The notes beneath the pieces were generated by a model. That model saw only the letters and a list, made by a program, of their open reading frames with translations. It ran no database searches and was not told the origin of the DNA. This document shows positions 21,324-33,798 of a stretch of DNA of 64,000 bases, piece after piece. The position numbers and the translations under genes were made by a program. Within the stretch, counting starts at the first letter, position 1, and the number at the start of each line of letters is the position of its first letter. Origin of the DNA: Aspidiotus rigidus. Taxonomy: Eukaryota > Arthropoda > Insecta > Hemiptera > Diaspididae. The stretch covers positions 682,001-746,000 of the forward strand of contig JAVHKY010000077.1 in the NCBI GenBank assembly GCA_035079385.1, in the 5' to 3' direction.

Positions 21324-24300
21324 AATTTTTGAACAATACGAGTATTTGCCTGGTACGTGTGTAGTTAATCATAATGGTATTATCGTCACGTCAAGCGTTT
21401 ATAAACTTGGACTTTTTTCTTAAATATGAGACTGAAAATCAGCCTTATTTGGGTCGGCCAACCGCTAGGATCGCTGCGATAGTTTTCAATAAAATTGATT
21501 AGGAAAAACCAAGGAATCAAAATTTAATGTAAGTCATGTAAATATCAGTGTGTTAGTGTGTACAGTTAGTTCCTTCAAAATTGCGATTCTACGGTAGCGT
21601 CGACCTGCCCAAATCGTAAAATTTTAGAGAAACTGCGGCATTTTTTAAAACACGAGAAACATAATATACTGTACATCTAATTCTGTACTTTCCAAAAAAT
21701 TTACTCGTATAGTCCTTCTTGAAATCTTGACTTCCCTCTAATCTCCATAATTATACCTGCTTACATTATTGTCTTGTAGAGTGGATTTCAACCAAATTTT
21801 TTTGCCACAAATATTGTTGAATTATATTGTTACCAAATTTGTCTTCTCAACTGATGTGAAAATGGAAAATCAACTTCCAAATAAGTTTTATGAGATCCTA
21901 TCGTTTGCCTTTGGTCGATATCAGTTTATCATAAAGTTCAATCGCTCTTGAAAATTCTGTACTAGAATCAATTGTATTTTCTTTTTCTTTTTCTTAGCAT
22001 CTCTTGATTGTCAATTGTCTTGTTGTTGATTATATCTTATGACTGACATCATTCATCATATTCACCTCTTAAAAAGGCGGCTCCTTCTCTTATCCATTGG
22101 ATCCGTAATCATTACCTATGTGGACTCAGCCTATTGTTACATTTTTCCTAAATCCTAATTCGATATTTTTCTGTTCTCCGTTGGAATATGAGAAGAAATG
22201 GTATCGTATCCTGTTGATATCCGTTATTTCAACACTGATACTTTTCATGGGTGATCGTGCATTCCATTTACTAGCCCAGTTCGTGTGAGTGAAATGTGTC
22301 GAGTTTTACAGTCGGTGAAACTAGGAAATCGGAAGAAAAGATGCTCGAATACCGATAGAGCATAAAAGGTCGTAAAAATTGAAACAGTTTTACCCTCGAC
22401 TTCAAAGTTGGACAGTTAGTCTCGATAAGATCTAATCTTTTCAACGAGCGTATGAAATAATATTATGGCCGTAACCGTGGTGAAAGAGAGTTTTCGACGT
22501 ATGATTATCGAGTATGAGCTCGTGAATATGTGATAATGTACGTATTACTTGGAAAGTAACGCTCCTACAAAATTGTCCTTTCGAAAAATTATACGTATAT
22601 ATCAACAAAAGTCTTCATATTTCCGGTTTTTAATTAGGTAGGTACTAGAATTTAGTGACAACGGTTTCAAGGCTCTAAAACTACGATTTCGTCAAATCAA
22701 CACTTTGAACGATGACTCTCGATCTTTTCTGCTGTATTTTAAGAAAAATTCTTCGAATACTTCTACTAAGCAAGTCGAGCTCGCGGTGATGTATTCCTCT
22801 AAAGAAAACCTTTAGTCTCCTTAAATGTGTAAAGTGAGAAGAAAGAACACATTAATGTAATTAGTGAAATTAGTTCAGCTGTGCGTTGTTATCCTTATCA
22901 TAACGAAAAGCGAATACCGGGTGTGGTCATTTATTAATGATATTAATCGAGGATAAAATACAAGGTTGAGTATTGATCCAACTCTGCATTGTAGCCATCA
23001 AGCCCATCTATTTTATTTCTTCCTACGTATGAACTAGAAAAATTTCATTCTTGTTTTATTTTGATAGTAAACCACTTTTTTCACAGAAGATGATCACAAA
23101 TATGAAGAGAGAGACTTCAAATGAGTGGCTACTCTTCCTGAATCGTTAGAACCTCTGAATCGAAGTGTCTTAGTCGGAAGTAACTTATCGCTCTTTACCA
23201 TCTTTTGTCAACCCACGAGGGCACTTTTAGAGAATTTTGCGTCCGTGTCCAGCTTGAAAAAGTTTTCCTATTTTCTAGAGGCCTAAAGGGATTTTAGCTT
23301 TTTAAATCGTAGTTTTGTGGTGGACCTAGTTTAAGAGAGATTTGAAAAAAAAAAATTGAGTTTAGGGATTTGGAACCCGCTTTTACTCATCTCATGTCGG
23401 TACATCTTAGGCTGTTCTGTGTCCTGTTAGGAAAGAAAATCAGCTAGACAAACTATAGTTCCACGGAGCTATAACATGGTTTTGAGTTTTGATGGTGACC
23501 AGAGTGAAGACCTATTGTCCTTGAAAAATTGAGCATCCTCATTGACGACTCAACTTAGGACTTTGGACAAATTTTGATCTCATGTCATCAGCTCTATGAA
23601 GAAGGAATTCGCAAAAGTCCAGGTGAGATTCCAAGAAAAATTACAAGCTGAAGGAGAGTATGACGTTATCATATCATAACGTGACTTATGGTCTTATCAA
23701 GGCATGACATCAGATCCAATTTACGATTTAATAAAATTACCAGAATAACTTGGCATATAGCAAACATCAAAGAAATCCCCATTGGATCACCTTTCCCTCT
23801 TCCTTCTCGATATAATGTATCGATTCTACCGATCGTATCGATTTCTTATGTATCGATCTCGGTAATCATGACGTCACAGTAATTCCTCCCCCCCCCCAAC
23901 AGATATTTGTTAGCCTATTATGTCTGTATGTTAATGAACAGCGTTCAGTTGCCTCGTTCGCCTCACCTTGCGAGTATATCAAAACTAGTATTGTTAGCTT
24001 ATAACTAGAACTGAAAAGATCCAAAAACTTTCATCATACGCAATTCCCGGAAACAGAAAGGTCCGGAATCGTCGTTCACTCATAGTTTAAACCGAACCGA
24101 GAACCTTTTAAAAAATGATTGTGGTTCTCAGTCCTGCCCCCTCTATATGTACATTATGAAGGCTCCTTAAGGTCAAGGTCACTAATGCTGTCATACTACG
24201 CCCCGGGTAGAAATATTTCCTAGTCCCTTAATTAGGTCGAAGCCCTTGATAACGTGTCTTTCTAATTAATGACGTCATTGATAAAGTCATGAAAAGAAAA

Positions 24301-24435
24301 TCGTGACGATTTCCAAAAGCGAATCCTATTGAATTATCATAACGGTTTTTTGTGACGCTTTCTTTGAGAGAAGTACCCATCTTATGAGTGCATGAAATTA
24401 AACGAATACGTTCCTCAAGGTTACAGCTATCCATA
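21324..24435. other. Intron 1 segment, mostly unique, no gene seen
   Basis: No coding region or repeat could be supported. Two TGACGTCA-type motifs (near 23869 and 24270) and clustered ATCGAT motifs (23816-23856) are present, but this is weak evidence for an enhancer. A 10-C run lies at 23888-23897. Confidence 0.35.
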
Positions 24436-24556
24436 ATAAACGCGAAAGGACGAATACTCCGAAGGGAGAGTAAACGATGCAAACCGCAGAAAAAATATAA
24501 GACGACGAGCGCTTTCGGTTAATAAACCATCATCAAGCCTGAACTGAAAGCAACTG

Positions 24557-24698
24557 ATGCGGGACGTCAATGAGAAGTGTCGGAAGTTTGAGGTGAACTT
24601 GAAGGAGAAGAAGAATAGGAAGTTATCCTCCCTATTGAAAGTTAATGATGTGGTGATTGAGGGAGGGGTGAGTGACGGTGTTGTCGCCCATACAGGGG
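24557..24698 (+). pseudogene. PLE-A, start of RT frame
   Basis: NEKCRKFEVNLKEKKNRKL matches the N-terminal region of the better preserved PLE-B frame. It stops where foreign sequence begins. Confidence 0.6.
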
Positions 24699-25070
24699 AT
24701 CTACCAGGTCAACTAAGTCAACTAAGTCAATTAAAGTCAACTTTTTTGAAACATGGTCAACTAAGTCAAGTAAAGTCAACTTTTCTATCCGTAGGTCAAC
24801 TAAAAAGTCCAAAAATGCATAATTTTGTGTAAAGAATAATTTTCACCTGTCTTCCTATACGCACAACATCAAGGTATAATAAAAAACTTCTGACTTTTAA
24901 AATGACACTTTTCTCAATTAAATATTAATTTTTGCAAAAGAATAAAAAAATACCGAAATTACGATATTAGTTTGGAGAGGGGGTGATATATTTTAGGGTC
25001 AAATAAAATATCGAAAAAAAGGTCAACTAATGTCAACTATTTCCATTTTTCAATTCTGGTAGACATCCTG
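24699..25070. repeat. Insertion in PLE-A built of GTCAACTAA repeats
   Basis: It interrupts homology to other PLE copies. It begins with GGATCTACCAGGTCAACTAA and ends near TTCTGGTAGACATCC, so the ends are weakly inverted. GGTCAACTAAGTCAA-type motifs repeat near the left end (24714-24805) and once at the right (about 25020). The family is unknown. Confidence 0.5.
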
Positions 25071-25181
25071 CCATAAATTCCATCCCCCCCTCATAAATAA
25101 TAGTCAAGTAGTGTTTAATAGTGACGAAACATCCCTCCTTGAGAAAGGTTTGAAATTCAGTTTACCCCCCCCCCCCCCCTC

Positions 25182-26099
25182 AAGAAAGATGAAACCTTGG
25201 CGAATGTTGTTGCGGATCTTGCTGTTAAAATTGGTCCTGGTTTTAATACCCAGAAAGTTTGTGCCGAATTAGTCCGCAATAACCCCCTCCCTCGCGTGGG
25301 TGATAGATTGGGAGGAGTGATTCAAGGTTTAAAGAGGAAGATGAAAGAGGGAGATTTAATCGTCACTGAGGCTGACAAGGGCAATGCTGTTGTGGTGATG
25401 GAGGAATCCGCCTATTCTTCCAAGGTCCATGAAGTCCTCCAGCAGTGTGGTGCTAAACAGAGTGAGGATTTCAGCTTCCCTAAGCACGTTAAAGGAGTTA
25501 GGAGTGCCATCAACAGGAGTGAGGCTATTATCAAAACTCCTGCTTTGAAAAAAGCCCTCCTTGTTCCTAACCCTACACCCCCCCTCCTCTACAGGCTGCT
25601 CAAAGTGCATAAGAAAAATACCCCGACGCGATCCGTTGTTTCCTTCATCTCCTCACCTACCTACCTCCTTGCCAAATTCCTGGACCGTTGGTTCAAAAAT
25701 CGCATTGATTTTGAATCCCCTCATTCGGTTTTGAATTCGGCCTCCTTAACTGACGTCCTGAAGGGTGTAAGTCTTCCCCCGGGAACGACCATCTGCTCGT
25801 TTTATGTTGTTGTTTTGTTCCCGAATATTCCTAAGGCTGCCACTATCCAGCGTATGGGTGAACTACTCGTTAAAGCCAACATCCCTCACAATGAGCTTCA
25901 TGAATTTTTCGATCTTCTGAACATTCGCTGGTCCCCCAACTACTGTAAATTTGAAGGAAAATTTTTCGAGTTTCCTGATGAAGTAGGGATCCCTATTGGA
26001 TCACCTTTAGGCTCTCTCATATCCGAAATTTTCATGTCTAAATTTGAACTTGACCTCTTTTCCTCGAACCAGGTGTTCCTATTGGCACAGGTACGTTGA
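25182..26099 (+). pseudogene. PLE-A reverse transcriptase fragment
   Basis: It contains TEADKGNAVVVMEE, the LLYRLLKVHKKNTPTRSVVS block (normally YGLPKVHK), CSFYVVVLFPNIP in the A box and GIPIGSPLGSLISEIFMSKF in the B box. The usual catalytic Asp of the A box (SFDVVG in sister copies) is Tyr here, so this RT would be dead even without the breaks. A frameshift follows before the C box. Confidence 0.75.
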
Positions 26100-26481
26100 T
26101 GACGTTCCATGCACCTGGACTGGTCCCCCAGATCTCCTTGGTGAGTTTCTGAGGTACCTCAATTCCTGGTACCCTTCTATCAAATTTACCTTGGAAATAG
26201 GGGTATTTTCCATCAACTTTTTGGATTTATCGATCTCTATGATAGACGGTATCCATAAGTTTGGAATTTACAAGAAAAATACTACGACCGATGTTTTAGT
26301 CCACGGTGGTTCGTTCGGTCCTGTTGCTCACAAGATGGCTGCTTTTCACAGCCCAGTTCACAGACTGACTCGTATCAGTCTGCTTTCAAGAACTCACTAT
26401 AAAACACCTGGCCAGAGTGAATGGGGTCAATGTCGACGTGGACGTGATGGTTTGGAGGAAAGTTACGAGGAGCCTTCTTGA
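26044..26481 (+). pseudogene. PLE-A RT C box and thumb fragment
   Basis: YWHRYVDDVPCTWTGPPDLL carries the double-Asp C box, followed by VFSINFLDLSISMIDG. It is out of frame with the preceding part and ends by another shift near 26400. Confidence 0.7.
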
Positions 26482-26568
26482 TTCCACCACCTCCCTCCCT
26501 TGAGACACGATCCGTGATCGCGTCTGCATTAGATCAGTGTCCCTTTCCTGGGGAAGTTCTCCCTCCAA

Positions 26569-27021
26569 TTGGGTCGGGCCCTCCGCCCGTTTAGCTTCAG
26601 ACCCACTGTTTACAACCCGACCACAGTTGATAGGTTGTTTGTGAGGCTGAAGGACCCCATACCCATTGATGAAAGGAGTAGTGTTTATAAGTTGGAATGT
26701 AGGGATTGTGGAGACTTTTATATTGGTGAGACCAGCCGCCAAATGAGCACCTAAAGTCTTGGAATAAGGGACACTTAGGGGAGTCAGCTTTTGCTGATCA
26801 TTTAATAAACAGTGACCACAGCTTCCGTGAGGGATCGGAAAAGCTCCTCTATAAGGAGAATCCCTTCCGTAACCACATCGCCCTCAAGCAAGCATATAGA
26901 GATAATGCGTCATCTCAACACCGATGGCGTCACTGTACTCAACTCGTACATTCCGGAAGGTGGCCTGATTGAGCTGGTTTATGATTCACACCGCCGCGAT
27001 TTCTCGTTTGGTCAATCTTGA
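26569..27021 (+). pseudogene. PLE-A GIY-YIG endonuclease remnant
   Basis: RLFVRLKDPIPIDERSSVYK leads into LECRDCGDFYIGETSRQM (the GVY ... YIG pair, with Ser in place of the first Gly). Downstream pieces LNSYIPEGGLIELVYDSH lie in another frame. Part of the middle of the domain is deleted. Confidence 0.65.
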
Positions 27022-27046
27022 TACCTTGTTCTTCTCTTTTGTTCGC

Positions 27047-27166
27047 CAGTTGCTTTCATTTCAGTCCTGAAGATGGTTTATTAACCGAAAGCGCTCGTCG
27101 TTTATTTTTTTTCTGCGGTTTGCATAGTTTACTCTCCCTTCGGAGTGTTCGTCCTTTCGCGTTTAT
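27047..27166 (+). ncRNA. PLE-A 3' end with hammerhead-ribozyme-like core
   Basis: CTGAAGATGGTTTATTAACC followed by GAAAGCGC (27067-27094). CUGANGA, a short stem-loop and GAAA is the order of the hammerhead catalytic core. PLEs are known to carry such motifs in their terminal repeats. Stems I and III could not be closed by eye. Confidence 0.4.
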
Positions 27167-28143
27167 CAAAGAAAACGTCGTTAGGTCAATCAGATTGCGC
27201 AAATTCTGCGCCTCGTTGCCAACTGGCATGTATTTTTCATATATTTCAAGTAATTTTTAGGGCGGTAAACGGCAACACAACGTCTTTGTCGAGTGCCAAG
27301 TTATTCTGGTTCGAGTATAGTTTGAGTTGCGTTTGATGTTGTGGAGTCTCAAGACCTGACGTGGTAGCCAGGGGTGTTTAGCAATAATTGCTTGTAAATT
27401 TGGAGGGAAGAGTTGGCTTCACAGGAATAAATGAAATTCTAGGTGCCCTCTTATTGAAGAATTTGTTGAGACCGGCCTCCCTGCTACCATCGAAGATGAT
27501 GCAATGGAAATTAGTTTTTTCTCCTAAAAGTTTGTTAAATGCGAGAAGTGAATGAATAGTAGGGTCCACAAATGGAAACCTTTTGACGATTCAAAATATT
27601 CTTGTCAGATTTAGTTGACTAACCGGTAACTTACATCTTTCGAATGAATTACTTCTCTGAGTATCTTCCGGCTATCGAAGTCAAAATCATATTTTTTAAA
27701 TCGATAATCGAAATTAAAATTAAAGAAATTCTGCCCCCCCCCCCTTCCTCTACCCGGTACCCGGTAAGTAGACGAGCTAAGTAAGAAAAACCTCTTGTGA
27801 ATTAATTAGGTTATCCAAAGTCATAATATTTTTTCGCTATTTAATTCTGGTAAATTAGGTGTAAACACGTTGAAAAAGAATGTAAACCGGCTTATTGAGA
27901 ATATTCTTGTACCGAATAAATGTAATTACTGTAGGTTTCGTTATATCTCGGGCACTGAAAGCCACTTCCAAGTTTCTCGAAAAAAAAAAAATCGTATAGG
28001 TTGTTACGTCACTTTCTGATGAAATGCGGATCAAAATAATGAATCTGGTTTAATTTCATTCTCTTACACTCGTCATTGTTTGAATTCAATTTCATGTCTT
28101 TTAAATATTACGGAAGAAGTTGAAGCTTTTATTTTTGTTACAG
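27167..28143. other. End of intron 1, no supported gene
   Basis: A 63-codon minus frame at 27378-27569 (contains LGEKTNFHCIIFDGSRE) has protein-like composition but no recognised family. An 11-C run is at 27734-27744. The acceptor TTTTTGTTACAG ends at 28143. Confidence 0.35.
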
Positions 28144-28365
28144 CGAATACTTGAAGAAAGCGGCGACACTCCGGGTTACATCATGTTGGGAACAGAAAAT
28201 AACGCAACCAACGAGTCAACGACTGATTCGCCGAATTCTTCGTATCAAGAAGTGCAAGGAATTTCGAGCTCGAGAGCTTCTTCTCCGTATAAGATACAAT
28301 TCAAAGGCGACAACGTAGTCATCAATGGAAAATCCAGTCTGAGAAAATGTCCTCGAGAAAAGAAC
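28144..28365 (+). CDS. Host gene, second coding exon (residues 532-605)
   Basis: 222 bases, phase 0 at both ends, between TTACAG and GTTAGT. It encodes RILEESGDTPGYIMLG, a Ser/Thr-rich stretch, and then YKIQFKGDNVVINGKSSLRK at the end. The NGKSSLRK block leads directly into the next exon's FNDTCTIFEYPSEASLL, so the best-looking folded or binding segment of the protein spans this junction. The frame fits the exons before and after without adjustment. Confidence 0.7.
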
Positions 28366-28989
28366 GTTAGTATTTTTCATCTTCTTCCGAGAGGTTGTGC
28401 TGCTGAATTTAGCACCCTCGGGCCCGTATAATCTGTGATAAGTTTATTTTAGAGTTTATATTGACTTGAAGAGAGATTTGATTTCGTCTTCCTCGCCGTG
28501 AGGGCTTCGAATCCTCTTAGATGTTTCATCCAAGCAGCGCTGTATCGAATATCTGTAGCGTACTATGATCTTTATGGACCTAACTTCCACCTTCAGGCCG
28601 TTCGTGATAGGAAGGTTGAATGAAGAAGGTTGAAAATACTAGACGAATCGTTCATTCGGATGTGAAGGAAGAAAATCTTGAGTCGTTCTCTGAAATTGTG
28701 GGGGATTATTGAAGACTTCGGTAATAATGATAAAAACATAGGCATCATTATGCCATTTTTTTAGACCGTTACACTTCGTACCTATCTTCATTTAGCTGGT
28801 GTTCTATCAATATCTTGGACCGATCTGGTCAATCAGTATAGTTAGAAACTTTAGCTTTACTGGAACTTCCATACATGTCTCATCTCTGTACTGAACCTCT
28901 CCCCCATAAAAAATTACATTTTTTTAAATGAAATTGAACAAGGAACGCAGGGAACCTGTTCTATGAAGCGAGTAGGTCTTCATAATAAT
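28366..28989. other. Start of intron 2 (28366-36078), no gene seen
   Basis: Ordinary AT-rich sequence. A fragment GGAACGCAGGGAACCTGTTC (about 28942) belongs to the satellite-carrying repeat family found at 33.8 and 63 kb. Confidence 0.4.
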
Positions 28990-31223
28990 TGTTGAGAATT
29001 TACCGCAGCTTTTGGATGTCTAGAAACTTACTAGTTTTTGGAGGTCCAGAGACTTATTAGCCTTTGAATGTCTGGAAACTGACTAACTTTCGAACTTCCA
29101 GAAAATTATTAGCTTTTAAACCTCTAAAAAACTGGCTAGCTCTTGGAGGTGTGTAGAAACTTACTATCCTTTAGACTTTCAGATACTTATTAGCTTCTAA
29201 ACATTTAGAAAACTGATTACCTATTGGCATCTTGAAACTGATTAGCTTTTAAACCTCCAGGAAACTGACTGGCTTTTGGATGTCCAAAAAATTACTCCCT
29301 ATTGGACGTCTAGAAACTTATTAGCCTTTGAACTTCCAGAAAACTGACTGGCTCTTGAACGTCCTGAGAATTACCAGCCATCGGATATCTAGAAACTGTC
29401 TAGCTTTTGGACATCACGAAAGTGATTAGCTTTTGGAGTTGTAGAAACTTACTACCTTTTAGACGTTCAAATACTTATTAGCTTCTAACCGTCTAGAAAA
29501 CTGACTAGCTATTGGACGTCTAGAAACTCATCAGCTTTTGAACCTCCAGAAAACTGATTGACTTTTTATTATCCAAAAATTGATATCTATTAGACTTGAA
29601 AAAACTTATTAGCTTTTAAACCTCCGAAAAACTGAATAGCTCTTGGACCTCCAGAAAATTACTCTCTATTGGACGTCTAGAAACTGAATACCTTTTGGAG
29701 GTGTAGAAACTCATAACCTTTTAGACGTTCAAAAACTTATCAGCTTCCAAACGCTTAGAAAACTGACTATCTTTTGGACGTTCAGAAACTTACCACCTTT
29801 GTGCATCTAGTAAATTGTTAGCCTTCGAACCTCCAGAAAAGTGGGTAGGTATTGGACGTCCAAAAACTTATTAGCTTCTGAACGTCTAGAAAACTTACCA
29901 GCTTCCGATTGTTCAGAACCTTTCTAGCTTTCGGACGTAAGAAAGCTTCTTACTTTTTGGATATCTAAAAAATTACTAGTTTCTGGAACTTCACAAATTA
30001 ACTAGTTTTTGAACGTCTAGAAACTCAGTAGCTTTTGAACGTCCAGAAACTTACTAGCTTTCTGTGGTCCAGAATCTCACATAAGCTTTCGACCGTCCAG
30101 AATTTTTATATCGTTTGGATGTAGGAAAATTTATTATTTCTTGAATATTTTAGAAACTTACTAGTTTTTGGAAGTCTATAAACTGACTAGCTTTTGAATG
30201 TCCGGAAACTTTTTACTTACTACCTTCTAAACATCCTGAAACGCACTACCTTTTGAACATTCAGAAACTTACTAGCCTTCTGTGGTCCAGAATCTCACAC
30301 AAGCTTTCGATCGTTTAATTTTCGGACGTAAGAAAACTTTTTACTGTTTGGGTATCTAGAAACTTACTAGTTTTTAGAAGTCCACAAACTAACTAGCTTT
30401 TGAATATCCAGAAACCCGTGGAACGTCCTGAAACGCATTATCTTTATGACATCGAGAAACGGACTAGCTTTTGAATGTCTAGAAACTTATTAGTAATTGG
30501 TCGTCTAGACGTTCACTAGCCACAGGACGTCCAGAAACTGACCAGCATTCGGACGTCTAGAAACTTACCAGCTTTTGAATGTCTAGGAACTTATTAGTAA
30601 TTTGTCGTCTAGACGTTCACTAGCCACAGGATGTCCAGAAACTGATCAGCATTCGGACTTCCAAAAGCTTTTCATCTTTTGGATGTCAATAAAGTTACCA
30701 ACTTTGATCATCCAGAAGTCACTAGCTTTTGGACGTCCGTAAACATTTTACTTTTTGGGTATCTAGAAACTTACTAGTTTTTGGAAATCTACAAACTAAC
30801 TAGCTTTTGAATATCCAGAAACTCCTTACTTGCTACCCTGTAAACGTCCTGAAACGAAACGGACTAGCTTTTGAATGTCTGGAAACTTATTAGTACTTGG
30901 TCGTCTAGACATTCATTAGGCACAGAACGTCCAGAAACTGACCAGCATTTGGACGTCTAAAAACTTACTAGCTTTCTGAGGTCTACAACCTCATCAGCTT
31001 TCAATCGTCCTGAACCTTTCTAACTTTCGGACGTTTTTGGATATGTAGAAACTTACTAGTTTTTTTTGGAAGTCCACAAACTAACTATAGCTTTTGAACA
31101 TCCAGAAACTCATCACTTACTACCCTCTAAACGTCCTGAAACGCACTACTTTTATGACATCCAGAAACTGACTGGCTTTCGGACATCTTGAAACTCACTA
31201 GCTTTTGGACGTTCAGAAACCTA
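28990..31223 (+). repeat. 26-bp minisatellite, about 85 degenerate units
   Basis: Consensus close to CTTTTGGACGTCCAGAAACT followed by TACTAG. The spacing between successive GTCCAGAAAC motifs is about 26 (for example 30051 to 30077). The units differ by many substitutions, so the array is old. It continues beyond PLE-B at 34914-35090. Confidence 0.85.
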
Positions 31224-31256
31224 GAATTAATTCGGTTCTCTAAAATATGACCAGAA

Positions 31257-31801
31257 ACATCTAACGACGACATACTCAACGACTAAAACGTACGGAGTAA
31301 TTTGAATAGAGCCACAGAAATGAAAATACACCGGAGCGCTTTCGATTAAAAAACCATTGTCAACGGGGACGTGAAAGCAACCGAACCAACTCCGGCCGGC
31401 AACAAGAACTACCGAGGAGGACATGACTGAACTAGCGAGTCATCACAATGTGAATCATACTCGTAAACTAATTCAATCAAACCCTCATCAGGTATGTACC
31501 TGTTGAGCACATTTAGGTTATCGTTATTCAGATGGCGAATAATTTCGATGTGTTCTAGCGCGGTACGTTTGAAAGCCGAGGACTCTCTATGGAGGAGGGA
31601 CTCAGATCCCTCTATGAAACCATGGCCAGTGGTAATAAGATGGTCCGCAAATGCCGAATCACCCAATTTCTTCTTTTCCCACGCATTACTATGCTCATCT
31701 ATTCTAATTTTGAGCTGACGTCCAGTCTCGTCTATATAGATTCCATTACAATCATTACACTCAATTTTGTAAACCCCGCTTCTTTCGACCAGTGGGATGG
31801 G
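31257..31801 (-). repeat. PLE-B inverted 5' arm carrying a GIY-YIG fragment
   Basis: On the minus strand it encodes the nuclease tail (EHIEIIRHLNNDNLNVLNRY) and the 3' non-coding end with the hammerhead-like box at 31336-31366. It stops at GGGATGGG, where the homologous sense copy starts at 34374. Confidence 0.85.
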
Positions 31802-31836
31802 AACGCTGATGAGGCGTATTTACGGTTTCTCTTTTT

Positions 31837-33797
31837 GTGAAGTTTCGTAACCAACGGTTATCGTTTTCATCCCATATTTGGTTTCTTAATAAGTGTTTAA
31901 AATTGCATGTGAAACCCAAGTTTATCAAATTTCGGCTGTTCTCCGATTGTGTTCAGACCACCAGGAAACTGGAAAAATGTTTGACAGAAAAATGGATCCG
32001 TACTGAGTTGCGGAGGTGGCATGGGAAGCTGAATATCACCACAAGGTTGAACTTGTTGGTCCATTCTAAGCTTTCTGGTTTACTTTCGCCGGGTGAGTTG
32101 GATCTGTTTATTAAGTCGGTTAACCTTAAATGTCGGTCTTTTGAGGCTAAATTGAAACGTAAGAAAAATAAGAAGCTTAGCTCCCTCCTAAATTCGAATG
32201 CCTCCGCTGTCCAGGAAGTGAGTACTGACGTCAACGTTATCCAAAAGTTTCAACCGCGGATTATAAATTGTAGTAATGTTGAGTTTGAGAGTGACGAGTT
32301 GTATCTCTTGGAGAAGGGGTTAAAATTCGGGTTACCCCCTCTTAATAATGCTAACACTTTGGCCAATGTTGTTGCGGACCTCGAAATAAAAATTGGGCCT
32401 GGGGTTAATACTCAGAAAGCGTGTGCCGCCTTCGTCCGCCATACCCCCCTCCCTCGTATAAATGATCTGGCTTTTGAGGTGATTAAGAGGATCAAGAGGA
32501 AGGTCAGGGAGGAGAGCTTAACCATTACTAAGGCTGATAAAGGGAATGCCATTGTCGTTATGAATAAGTCCTCTTACGTCTCCAAGGTCTATGACGTTCT
32601 CGACCAGTGTGGCGCCAAGGAAAATGCGGATTTCAATTTTCCAAATCACGTCAAAGAAGTTAGACGTGTTATAAACAATTGTGAATTTATCATTAAGACC
32701 CCTAAGCTTAAAAGAATGCTTCTTGAGCCCAATCCAGTGCCGCCCCTCTTGTACGGGCTACCTAAGGTTCATAAGAGGAACACCCCGATGCGGCCGATTG
32801 TTTCTTTTGTATCTTCCCCCACGTACTTCTTGGCGAAATTTTTGGACCGTTGGTTCAAATCTAGAGTGGAATTTGAGTCATCCTACTCTGTGAAGAATTC
32901 GGTCTCTTTGGTTAATAAGCTTAAGGATGACATTCTTCCGCCTGATTCAACCCTATGCTCCTTTGACGTAGTCGGCTTATTTCCGAGTATCCCTAGAGCT
33001 ACTGCCATGCAACATATGGGAGACCTTTTGATCCAATCTAATATCTGTCACGAAGAGTTGGCAGAATTTTTTAATTTACTCTATATTTGTTGGTCTCCCA
33101 ACTTTTGCAAATTTGAAAGCAAATTTTTCGAATTTCCTGAGGAGGTAGGTATCCCTATTGGCTCTCCTCTGGGTTCCCTCATTTCGGAGGTTTTCATGTC
33201 TAAATTTGAGCTTGATCTCTTTTCCTCTGGTCAGGGGTTTTTGGGTCATATATATTATTGGCACAGGTACGTCGACGATGTGTTGTGTTTGTGGACCGGT
33301 CAACGGGATCTCCTTTTGGAGTTTCTCAGGTATCTTAACAGTTTATACCCATCCATCAAATTCACGTTGGAAGTAGGCGGTTCATCTATAAATTTTTTGG
33401 ACCTTATCTCTAATAGAGAAGGTGCCCACGAAATCGCCATTTATAGAAAACATACCTCGACCGATATTACTGTCCACGGCAGATCTTTCTGCCCTGTTGC
33501 TCACAAATATGCCGGTTTTAATAGTTATATCCACCGGTTGACGAGTATTCCATTAGGTCAGCTCGCTTTTCAACAGGAGCTTTTGACTATAAAGCACTTG
33601 GCTAGAGTGAACGAGATCAGCTTGGATATTGACTTGATGGTCCATAGGAAATTGACTCGGAAATGCCTTGATTCCACTGCCTCCCTCCCCCGTAATCCAG
33701 CGTCAGATAGTAGGAAACGTTGGATTAGGCTTCCGTTTTTGGGGAAATTTTCTTCCCAATTAGGTCGTGTCCTCCGCCCATTTGGGTTTCGGCCAGT
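31837..33797 (+). CDS. PLE-B reverse transcriptase
   Basis: About 650 codons open without a break; the first codon is GTG, so the real start is not certain. Visible: an N-terminal region KFIKFRLFSDCVQTTRKLEK, ITKADKGNAIVVMNK, LLYGLPKVHKRNTPMRPIVS, A box CSFDVVGLFPSIP (about residue 375), B box GIPIGSPLGSLISEVFMSKF, C box WHRYVDDVL (about residue 478) and INFLDL. All catalytic Asp residues are present. PLE reverse transcriptases make cDNA from the element RNA and are related to telomerase RT. The frame runs into an inserted repeat just after RPFGFRPV, before the GIY-YIG domain, so the original protein is cut. Confidence 0.85.
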
Positions 33798-33798
33798 G

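Larger units (their letters stand above)
24436..27166 (+). mobile_element. PLE-A, degraded Penelope-like element with short inverted arm
   Basis: The arm 24436-24556 is the reverse complement of the 3' end 27047-27166 (shared CGAAAGCGCTCGTCG and CCTTTCGCG). Between them run RT pieces and a GIY-YIG piece in the plus sense. The ORF is broken by an insertion at about 24699-25070, a 15-C run, frameshifts near 26050-26100 and 26400-26560, and a deletion in the nuclease. It lies in intron 1, in sense with the host gene. Confidence 0.8.

Noticed and set aside
28495..28525. tRNA-like GGCTTCGAATCCTC word
   Set aside because: No A box, cloverleaf or terminator at a fitting distance.
28990..31223. Possible CRISPR-like array
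   Set aside because: Units are contiguous and degenerate with no unique spacers, in a eukaryotic intron; it is a minisatellite.
31409..31666. Separate minus-strand GIY-YIG gene
   Set aside because: Nearly identical reverse copy of the 3' end of PLE-B; it is the inverted arm of that element.
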